This document shows positions 55,116 through 64,000 of a stretch of DNA of 64,000 bases, one piece after another. This stretch comes from Lytechinus pictus (lineage: Eukaryota; Echinodermata; Echinoidea; Temnopleuroida; Toxopneustidae), in assembly GCF_037042905.1 (NCBI RefSeq), contig NC_087247.1, forward strand, positions 45,376,420 to 45,440,419, in the 5' to 3' direction. A model generated the notes under the pieces. That model worked only from the letters and a program-made list of their open reading frames with translations. It was not told where the DNA came from and did not search any database. Each line of letters begins with the position of its first letter. Position 1 is the stretch's first letter. A program made the position numbers and the translations under genes.

Positions 55116-55694
55116 AGGACAAGTCCATCCTAACAAAAAGTTGATTTGAATAAAAAAGATTTAAACAATCCATCAAGCATGACACTGAAAATTTAATCAA
55201 ATATGTAAAATAACAAAGTTATATGACATAGCTAAGCTTCGCTTAATTTCACAAAACAGTTATATGCATATCCTGGTCGGTATGCAAATGAGGGAACTGA
55301 TGACATCACCTACTATTTATTTTATATTTTATTTATGAAATATTCTAATTTTCTCCTCATTGACCTGTGAAACAAAGTTTTATTTCTCCCTAAACATGTG
55401 GAATAACCATTAACATTTTATGGTTCAGTCAAGTTGGTTCTTATTGTCAAATCTGTAAAAATTAAAATATTGTATAATTCGAACAATAAAACAACCAAAA
55501 TAAATAGTGAGTGAGGGACATCATCAATTTTCTCATTTGCATTGTGCATAATTTATTTTGTGAAAAATAAGCTAAACTTTAAAATGTCATAACTTTCTTA
55601 TTTACATCCGATTTTGATGAAATTTTCACCATTACGCTTAACTGATTATTCTCTAATGATTCAAATCAACAATTTTCTGAGGTGGACTTTACCT
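55116..55694. mobile_element. 579-bp palindromic MITE, TTAA target duplication
   Basis: Same family as 22790-23393: ends aggacaagtccatcctaac and ggtggactttacct, TTAA at 55112-55115 and 55695-55698. Confidence 0.85.
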
Positions 55695-55698
55695 TTAA

Positions 55699-57080
55699 TT
55701 TTTGGATAATTTATGTATAATCAATATATCATATTTCATAATCATTATTTTGTTTCAGATTAAAACCAAAAAAATCTACCTTGGTCATTCTATGATTGGG
55801 CTTGCCGGTACTCTTCCTATACTTACTGAATTATAAATCCCTTGAGCCGAGAGTTGACAAGATTAATGTCATTGTCTTAAAACGGTCACTGTAAGGTACA
55901 GCTCTAATACTAATGCTTTAAATTGTTAAGTGTCGAGAGGTAAATATTTCGGAAAGATTTATAAGGGTTAAAGAATCTCATTTAAGAAGAAAGAAATTCG
56001 ACAGAGAACAAGGGGACCATTGGAGTCGAATCTCTCTGGAGAAGAAGAGAAAGAGCGCCAGCCTTCGTCGAAAAACAGGACGACACCTCAGATATCGAGC
56101 AGTCACATTGATGTCATTTGTCTTTATTATTAACAATACAGTTGGAACTATTTGAGCTCTCCTTTGAATATGTCAATACAGTGGGGGCCTTCTAAAACAT
56201 AATTTAAACTGACAAATCGTTAATATATTTCGGTTACACTTTTGAAACAATAATTTGGAATATGAATACGTTTTGATGGTTATTTTGATCTTCATCATAA
56301 AAGTATTATGCTTGGAGCAATATGTAATGATTTTATTCCTTAGCAACATATTTGTTGTATATAGAGTGTTACAAAGAGTTAAGTTAAATAGAGAAAGGGA
56401 GAGACACACAGACAACCATAGAGATGGAAAGAGAGGGAGAGGGGGAGTGATAGAGAGAGAGAGAGAGATTTCAAGTAAATCAAATACGATATGTCCATTG
56501 CGATATTATTATGTTGCCATGCAGTTAAAATATATTTTTTACGCTAATTGAAAATACGGTGCGGTATAATCTGAACGTCCTCAGCATCCGACGTTGTCAC
56601 TATTCTTTTAGAATTTCATATTCTCTGGAGATAATTATGATGAATTCCACTGTTTCCCTCTTCGTAGACCATCCTTTGGGATACTGTTTCCATGGTGACA
56701 GCATCATGTAAAGAACATAAAGAGTGACTGGATCCTAGCGGCTCATAATACACTTGAACCTTTACTATAGAAGAGACGAACTGCTTATGCCAAAATCTTT
56801 CATCGAGACATAGCAGGATGGAAATTAAACAAAATTTTACCGTGATGATGACTAACTACAGAATCTTCTTTCCTCTGTAATTATTTTTCTTTTACATAGC
56901 ACGTTGTGTTTAACTTATTCTTTTGTATTTGTTTCACTATTCATTGCCATGCAATGTATTTTTCATGTACAGGGCTCTCTCGAAAAGCAGTAATTTATGT
57001 ACTGGAGAGATCAGCCTGTCTAGAGAAAATAGAAATAAAAAAAATAATATAAATGTATATATACACACACGCACACACAC
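55699..57080. other. No gene recognised
   Basis: AT-rich, with a GA-rich simple repeat at about 56392-56468 and a CA run just before 57081. Confidence 0.5.
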
Positions 57081-57316
57081 ATCGTAGATTATAAAAGGAG
57101 CGTATATAGCTCTAAAAAATGAAAGGTAAAGTCACATTCTCCGTCAGTGCCAATGATGTGACAAAACAAAGAGATTTCAAAATCCATTTCTGGAACTGTT
57201 TTAGATACCGATTTTGAATTCTCTTTTTTTTGTCACATCATGGGCAATGACGAAGAGCGAAGAGTGCGACTTTACCTTTAATTTTCGAAAGCCACGCTCC
57301 TTTTGAAATCTACGAT
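57081..57316. mobile_element. 236-bp inverted-repeat MITE
   Basis: atcgtagattataaaaggag (57081) is inverted as ctccttttgaaatctacgat (ending 57316). Further pairing follows: aaaggtaaagtc/gactttaccttt and tgatgtgacaaa/ttgtcacatca. Confidence 0.7.
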
Positions 57317-57379
57317 TTTATTTCTACGGCATTTACTAAACCATTTATGACTATTTTATTCCATATGCCAAAGCAGACT

Positions 57380-57439
57380 ATGTATACATACATGCATACA
57401 TACACACACACACGCATACACACACATACACCCACCCAC

Positions 57440-57490
<51 letters not shown>

Positions 57491-57492
57491 CA
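57380..57492. repeat. (CA)n and (TA)n microsatellite
   Basis: ACAC/CATA runs followed by TATATATA. The His/Thr-rich frame across it is a repeat artefact. Confidence 0.9.
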
Positions 57493-58078
57493 TATATATT
57501 ACATCAAGTATTTAAGTACACATATTTGGTTTTATTTCCAATGAGCATGATGAGAGGGGACTACAAAGCTGAGTCCTTTCATCATAACTACACTGTCACG
57601 TAATTCTATATGCATCAGTCAAATTTCACATATTAAAGAAGTATAGTCGGCGTGAGGCAAATTGTAATTTCCGATAACCTTTAGCAGCTACTAATGGAAT
57701 TATCTACTACCTTGATTTATAGCCATGCTATATGGAGTCCGGACTCAATGACATTTTATGTAGATGACCATTACTGTAACACCAGTATAATGCACGCAGA
57801 TTTTTTGGTCATATAAATATGAAATGACAGGAAGAGCATATTTGCTATTGATATGAGTTGCAAATGTTAATATTTTTGTTTGTGTATAATACATATATTT
57901 TAGGCCTACATCATTGTGTTTCTTACATACAGTACGTTCAAAATATGACTTCGCGGGGAACAAGAATATACTGATTTGCTCTTTTTGTATATTTGGCAAT
58001 GTATTAATAATATAAGTTTAGCTGTCTTTTACATACCAAATATGGAGATGGAATCTGCACGGGTTCTTTTTCTTTTAA

Positions 58079-58659
58079 AGGAGAATGAAACTCTTGGAGC
58101 AAGTTAGCTTTTGTGAAAGCAGAAAAATCAAAGAATAAGATCAACAACGGTTTGAGTAAAATAGGACTAGCAATAGAAGAATGAGCATTTGAATGTCGAG
58201 ATCACTAATGCTATGGAGATCCTCCCATTGGCAATGCGACCAAGATCTATGATGTCACAGATGAACAACTCTCCCCTTTTGGACGCTGAAAATATACCCC
58301 AAAACATCTCTTATTGCTCATTCTAATCATATGACAAACGATTCATCAATGATATAATGTTGTGAAACCTCTCTACTTGTCCTCTCATAAAGAGAACACC
58401 TCACCTTGTGATAGACTCTATAAAAGTGAGAATATACGTGAAATAAGTATTAAAGTAATGAGGGAGTTGTACGTGTGTGACATCACAGATCTTGGTCGCA
58501 TTGCCAATGGGAGGATCTACATGGCATTAGTGATATCAATATTCAAATGCTCATAACTTTCGTATTATTCATTCAATCTTCCTCAAACTTTCACCAATAT
58601 GTTTTTTTGATTTTTCTCTTTGATATGGATTCAGCTGGTTTCAAGGGTTTCATTCTCCT
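58079..58659. mobile_element. 581-bp palindromic MITE, second TTAA family
   Basis: aggagaatgaaactcttgga pairs with caagggtttcattctcct, with TTAA at 58075-58078 and 58660-58663. Inner arms mirror around gcattagtgat...atcactaatgc and ttggtcgcattgccaatggg. Confidence 0.85.
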
Positions 58660-59099
58660 TTAAATTATTCATTGTTTACTTGAAAGTAGAGGCCTCCAAA
58701 TATCAGTATTATTTCTTGAAGAGTGATACCTATTAACTCGCTGATGACTGAAAAAAATCCTCCTGGAAAGAACACAATATCCCACAGTGTATTCATACTG
58801 AGGTTTCCACATTGTGAAATCACCTTCACGCTCTTAAATTTGAGCATTTCAAATGAGTGAATCACATCTATACATGGTATTTAAGAAAATCTGCGCTTCA
58901 AACATCTTTTTTATTCTTACTTATATTTTTATCAGCAAATGTAACAATACATCATTGTCGATGTGAATACGTGAATATTATTGTTTCACGGTGTAATAAA
59001 TAAAACACAAGCGATTTTGTGTCTCGCTCATTTATGCAAATAACCAGAAATGTCGTGATTTGCGAGGCCACGCAACAAAATGACTGGGCTGGAATAACA

Positions 59100-59350
59100 C
59101 TTGTCATCATAAGAGTCTTGCCCGTAAACTTAATGTTGACCTGAAAATGTCATTTGACCTTAACATATGACCTCTGACTGCAGCATAACGTGCAGGTCCT
59201 CTAAGTACATCTGCCATCCAAGTTTGGTTAAAAGGTGACTTATTGTTGCGGAGTTATGAGTCATAAGGTTTGTGACGGACGGACGACAGACGACGGACGA
59301 CATTTGGATCCCTAAGTCTCGCCTTCACCTCTGCATGGTAGGCGAGACAA
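59100..59350. repeat. Relative of the 35.7-37.6 kb 'ggcgagacaaaa' element
   Basis: Carries tgacctgaaaatgtcatttgacctt, ccaagtttggttaaaaggtg, gacggacgacagacgacgg and the terminal ggtaggcgagacaaaa, matching the design of the longer array. Confidence 0.55.
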
Positions 59351-59484
59351 AAAACAAACAATCAAACATTGCACATTACTAGATATAATAATATGATTAC
59401 ACCACACTTTACGCAAGGAGATCAATAAACGTACAAAGTGTATGTTATATATACCATGACAAAATATCAGTATGATATATATAA

Positions 59485-59492
59485 ATAAATAA

Positions 59493-59526
<34 letters not shown>
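59485..59526. repeat. (AAAT)n/(AT)n microsatellite
   Basis: ataaataaataaat followed by a run of TA dinucleotides. A GAAT-rich simple repeat follows at about 59723-59798. Confidence 0.9.
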
Positions 59527-59529
<3 letters not shown>

Positions 59530-60050
59530 CACACATACATATGATTGAATTTTGTAGAATGTATGAAGAAAAACTATTGCCAATACCACAGCAACACCAC
59601 ATTGAAGTAATCTCAACAACTCGTCATCCATCATTTGAATACCACAATGAAAATAGAATAACGAGAGTGTTTCTCTCCAGATTTTTGTCTCAATGGGCAA
59701 TATGTCATAATGGAAGATATTGAATGAATGAATGAACAAAGGAATGAATAAATGAACAAAGGAATGAATGGGTGAGTGAGTGAATGAATGAATGAACGTT
59801 GTTATTGTAGTTTATATTTCGTTTTAATTAGGTAGTCTTGTTCACCCTTGAGAATAATAAAAACATAATTTTTTTTAAGTTATAGAGAGAATTTAAGAGT
59901 GAATATGGGATGGGGCATATTTTCTACTTCATTACAATTTTTAACAATTGGAATGACGAACATGATTTGCTATTGCCCCCAAAATTGTTGAAAGGGCAAA
60001 TACGATCGTTAAAAAATGACACCTTCTAGAATACCCGGGGGTCCTGCCTG

Positions 60051-60344
60051 CAGGGCCCTGGGAATTTTTTTTTACTGGGGGTGCTGATGTAAAGTTGAAA
60101 AGCAAAAAAAAAAAAGGTTTTCACAACAAAATGACAAAATGGATGTCAAATTGATCCCGAGAATTTAGAAAAGCGAAAACAAAATGAAATCACTACAAAA
60201 TGAAGGGGATTTTTTTGTTACATTTTCCCCCGTATTTACCCATCTTCCAGAATACCTGGGGGTGCTGGCTGTGGAGAATAATACACGTAGCACCCCCGAG
60301 GAAAATCTTGGGGCGCTTCAACACCCCCGCTTCCCAGGGCCGTG
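60051..60344. mobile_element. Short TIR element, hAT-like
   Basis: CAGGGCCCTGGGAA at 60051 is inverted as TTCCCAGGGCCGTG ending 60344. Poly-A and 'gggggtgctg' blocks inside. No clear target duplication. Confidence 0.5.
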
Positions 60345-60390
60345 ATGGTACTGGAAGGATGGACCAACTCAGGAAAAAATGGGTGAATTC

Positions 60391-60870
60391 AAAGGTCAAG
60401 TATACACCGGAACGAAAAGTTTATTTGAAAAAAAAGGAAATGAAACAAGCCTATAAATGCGGAAAATTTCACCAAAACTGGGCGTAAAGAAAGTTATGAT
60501 GTGTTTATGTTTCGCTTTCACAAAATAGTTATATGCACATTCAGGATGTAAATGACCAAACTGATGACATCAAACACTCACTATTTCTTTTGCATGTATT
60601 CTATTATAGTCGGTAGTAAATATTTTAAACTTTTCTTCAATATATTGTAAAATAAAGTTATTTCCTCCCTGAACATGTGGAAATGCCATTGTTTATGATT
60701 TTTTTATCATGATTTGATAAAAAGTCTTTTTATATCAAATTGTAAAATTCAAATAATAAGATACATAAGAAAAACTGAGTAGGTGAGTGACATCATTGAC
60801 TCTCTTATTTAAATAGTACTGTGTTGTGTATAATTAAACTTATTTGTGAAAATAAAAATTAGCCCAATTT
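60391..60870. mobile_element. Truncated copy of the first TTAA MITE family
   Basis: Starts aaaggtcaagtatacaccgg and follows the family interior (aaagttatgat, tatgcacattcaggatg, gatgacatcaaacactcac). The right terminus is missing. Confidence 0.6.
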
Positions 60871-61169
60871 CAGCAGTGTCATCAGAAATTACAAAGGGTG
60901 AAACGAATGCATGCTTGCCTTGGGAGCTCTTTTACGTAGATATAGGCCGTTGATGAGACACAAGTGCCCTTCGAGCTTTAACTTAAAAAAAAAGAAGTGC
61001 GACTGAAAAGACCCTTACCAAATCATTAACCGATTTTCAATCATTAATCGGTGCTCCAGAGCTCACTTATGATTCATTAAAATATTATTCACAATTAAAA
61101 ACAGTGGATGGTTTATTAATAAAAGAAATAAGACGTAATGATATAAAGTGACATGTTGATCATCAACCT

Positions 61170-61245
61170 TGAAACATCTCTCTCCCCCTCTCTCTCTCCC
61201 CCTCTCTCTCTCTCTCCCTCTCTCTCAGTCCCTCACTCTCTCCCA
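61170..61245. repeat. (CT)n microsatellite
   Basis: Nearly uninterrupted ctctctccccctctctctc. Confidence 0.9.
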
Positions 61246-61637
61246 CTACTCCTTTCTATTTCTTGAAGTTTCTTGAAGAAGAAAAGAAGAAGAAGAAATG
61301 GATTATAATCATAATCACAATAATTATAATAAAAATAGTTTTAAAACTTGTTTAATTTTTCACAAGAAAACATGGAACAAAAATCATGCCAAAATAGAAT
61401 ACTGACATGAATGCATTTTTAATGAACAACAATGCCAAATTGATTATGTAAAAGAAGCTTTAAAATGTAACGAATTTTCAGAGGTAATCAGGATGTATAT
61501 TTTCAGAACCATGACGACCTCGCATGGGTCAATACTGACAAAAAGGGTCATGCTTAAGGAAGTTGATGATTTTAAGTGTTTAGGTTCATTCATGCGACTC
61601 AAGAGAGACTTTTCTTTCTATGGAAGTTTAGGGCATG

Positions 61638-62902
61638 CATAGGCGGATCCAGGGGGGGGGGGGCGAGGGGCCCACCCCCCCCCCTATTGGCGGAGAAAAA
61701 AAAGGGGAAAGAGAGAAAAAGATGAGGAGTAAGACGAGTGAATAAAAAAAAAATAAGGGGAATACTTGGAAAATAAAAAGAATCTTTCATGTCACTATAT
61801 AAAATTATCGGAAATCGAACTTTCATTATTTTGTGTGATTTACATATAGATTTTTATAAAGTGCTCTGTAAAATGTCAGTTTTATGGTCTAAATATTAAC
61901 ATTTTCTGCTCGCGCTGCGCGCTAGCAAATTTGATTTATCAGGTACTTATTATTTTCGTGAAATACATAAAGTTTTCAAAATGTCCCTTTTCAGGTATGA
62001 TTGTCAAAACGTATCAGCTAGCGCTAGCGCTGCATGCTCGCATTTTGATTGGCGAGTTATGTATGCGTCAATATTGATTTCACAACAAACTACTTGAAAT
62101 CCCCTTTTCATGACAGTTTATCAAAAATTTCGGCTCGCGATTTGCACTCGTATTAATTCCGCGCCCTCATTATGCATTAATAAATAAGATATCAATTCAA
62201 TAATTAAATTGTCCCTTTTGTTTCATCTCGCGCTTAGCAATAGGAAGAATAGAAAGATATAGTCATAATTTTCATATGATGACATGTCTTAACGATGTCC
62301 CGGTCCTATGTCAAAACTCAAAGTAATGATAATGAAAAATATCTGCTCTTTATTAAGTGCGATCCATATTCACCTCACAATTTTCCTACAAAGTGCTTGT
62401 TTAAGTTACAAAAAGTGCTTAGAATTTCCATTCTTCAGGTAAATATGTAAAAAAAAATTCAGCTCGCATTATTTGATTGTTGAAATATGTAACGTCTTCA
62501 TGGCTAACTGCAAGCAGTAGGTAGGCCTACCTTTTTTATCAGTCCAAAACGTGTATAAAAAATTACTGCTCGCGCTTTGCGTTCGTAGTAATTATTTAGT
62601 TGCATACACATCTTTTTCAGGGTAACAAACATTGCCTAACATGTTCAAATTTTAGGAAAAAATACATAAAATTTAAAAAAAAAACAATTGCTCGCGCTTC
62701 GCACTCGCATTATATAAATAAGGATTATGATATTATATATTTCTGTTGATTTATAAGAATAAAGCAAAGAAGTGACTATTAGGACTACCCCTTCAAAGAA
62801 ACAAACAAAAATCATGTTTGAGCGGCCGATCGGGGAAAATATGGGTGGAAAAAAATTCCGGCCCCCCCCCCCCCCTATTGGCGAAGGCTGGATCCGCCCC
62901 TG
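61638..62902. mobile_element. Non-autonomous hAT-like element
   Basis: The left end CATAGGCGGATCCAG and inverted right end CTGGATCCGCCCCTG match at 13 of 15. GGCATG flanks both sides (61632-61637, 62903-62908). Both ends continue into C/G tracts and ccctattggcg. The interior repeats 'gctcgcgctt(t)gc' motifs like the element at 2866. No transposase. Confidence 0.7.
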
Positions 62903-62908
62903 GGCATG

Positions 62909-64000
62909 TATATAAAGTATCCTTTTGTATGGTTCGGAAACATGGACAATCAAGACGCCCTTAAAAATAGACTATATATGGCACATATACTCGACTTTTA
63001 ATTAGGGTACAAAATATTAATTGGAGATAATTTTATTACAAAACAAAAGATGAAATTCATGGAGATTAGTAGTAGTATGACGACCTACCTACAAATAGAC
63101 ATGGTTAATTGGAAATCTACCCTGAAACTATCCATTTGGGTTTTTTTTTCAACATTTTCAATTCATTCTAAACATCTTATTATAATACGGTTTCTGTATC
63201 AATATGTACATTTTAAACCAGTTCATGACTGTCTTCAAACTGACCGCAGTTGCGAATGCAGAAGTCTCACCTTAACTGACACTTTACAATGTGTTACTAC
63301 TTCCCCAATTCTTTTATGATTCTACTTTCATTGCTCCCATCGCTCGCATTTTTCTCTCGTACTTTTGTCTCATTCCTTTGCTTCTTCTCAACACGTTGTT
63401 ATGGATACCAAGTGTTAATGGACTGTCTGCTGTAAGACGTTACTTTTTTGTCCATGCATTTGGAGCTTGCAATTAAAGTGGCGTGTCTAGTTGGGAGGGG
63501 GTAGGAAAATCCACTTGATGGAAAATTGAGGGTGCAAAAAACACAAAAGGGAAAAGGAAAAAAGGATGCATCAAAACATAGTTTTTCAAATACTGTTAAA
63601 GATTTTTAAGGGCAATTAAATTGTAATGCTCGGTCTCTTTGATTTCTCGCAGGATTCCTCTCAAAGTTGCATATTTTCGCCTTACAATATAGTTCTGTTA
63701 ACTATAGCAATGAACGACCCGAGGTCCTTTTTAGTGTTTACAGTGTTATAAAGGTTAATCAATAAATTCAAAGTAATACACGCTCTGAGGGTGGCAATTA
63801 ATAAGGGCACAGAAAACACAAAATTAAATATGTAAAATATATATATATAAATATTGCTTTCTCTACATCCTTAAAATTGTGTAAAACACACAAAAACTGT
63901 ATATTAATGTATGTCTTAAAAATAATATCTATTTGTCAATCGTTTTACTAAAGTGTATATTTTGGTGACACGACGACCATTGCTCTGGACTTTATTTTTT
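62909..64000. other. No gene recognised
   Basis: AT-rich to the window end. Short frames only, without splice support. Confidence 0.5.

Noticed and set aside
57347..57544. Open frame rich in His and Thr
   Set aside because: Translation of a CA/TA microsatellite.

Overview
The window is eukaryotic DNA: AT-rich, with long introns and dense transposon debris. It is probably an echinoderm, most likely a sea urchin. That placement is an inference from two decayed jockey/CR1-type reverse transcriptases, abundant palindromic MITEs, dispersed 'gctcgc'-rich repeats and the overall texture. No search could be run. Nothing bacterial is present: no operons, ribosome binding sites or CRISPR.

Three spliced genes can be assembled from exon phase and splice sites. 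(1) Plus strand, 11262-18456: an ankyrin-repeat protein of 441-448 aa with a C-terminal coiled coil, three exons joining in perfect phase. A TATA/kappa-B/CRE-bearing candidate promoter with a short in-frame leader exon lies 3 kb upstream (8007-8147). (2) Minus strand, 53918-31111: a 136-aa membrane protein with an N-terminal PPxY motif, a Pro-Gly-Tyr repeat region and one C-terminal hydrophobic segment. Its first and last coding exons encode only 10 and 6 residues. (3) Plus strand, 47742-50051: a 63-aa single-pass membrane micropeptide, nested antisense in the 18-kb first intron of gene 2.

The most unusual structure is at 42380-43534. A 1.15-kb segment is bounded by 13-bp hAT-like inverted termini (CAGGGATGCCACT) and a 7-bp target duplication. 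It holds a minus-strand CCAAT/CRE/YY1 promoter-like block and a 64-codon exon with a canonical donor. This looks like a gene-capturing (Pack-type) hAT element. It sits in intron 1 of gene 2 on the same strand, and its exon ends in the phase that gene 2's second exon accepts. The exon was later hit by a GC-rich hairpin MITE.

Layout. 1-1.2 kb: reverse transcriptase fragment, then ATC microsatellite. 2.9-4.4 kb: hAT-like element with a perfect 8-bp target duplication. 5.8 kb: hairpin MITE with a 9-bp duplication. 8-19 kb: ankyrin gene. 20-25.6 kb: MITEs, a tRNA-derived SINE, and a 789-bp unit in three near-identical copies, one carrying a TTAA-flanked MITE absent from the other two. 27.2-28.9 kb: element with Z-DNA-prone palindromes. 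31-54 kb: gene 2, whose introns hold a 2.2-kb foldback repeat, a 163-bp satellite-like array, a Harbinger-like MITE, the TTCCGAAGGTTCG palindrome, the Pack-type element, a degenerate non-LTR retrotransposon and the nested micropeptide gene. 51.4-53.2 kb: second foldback. 54-64 kb: MITEs, microsatellites and a hAT-like element, with no convincing gene.
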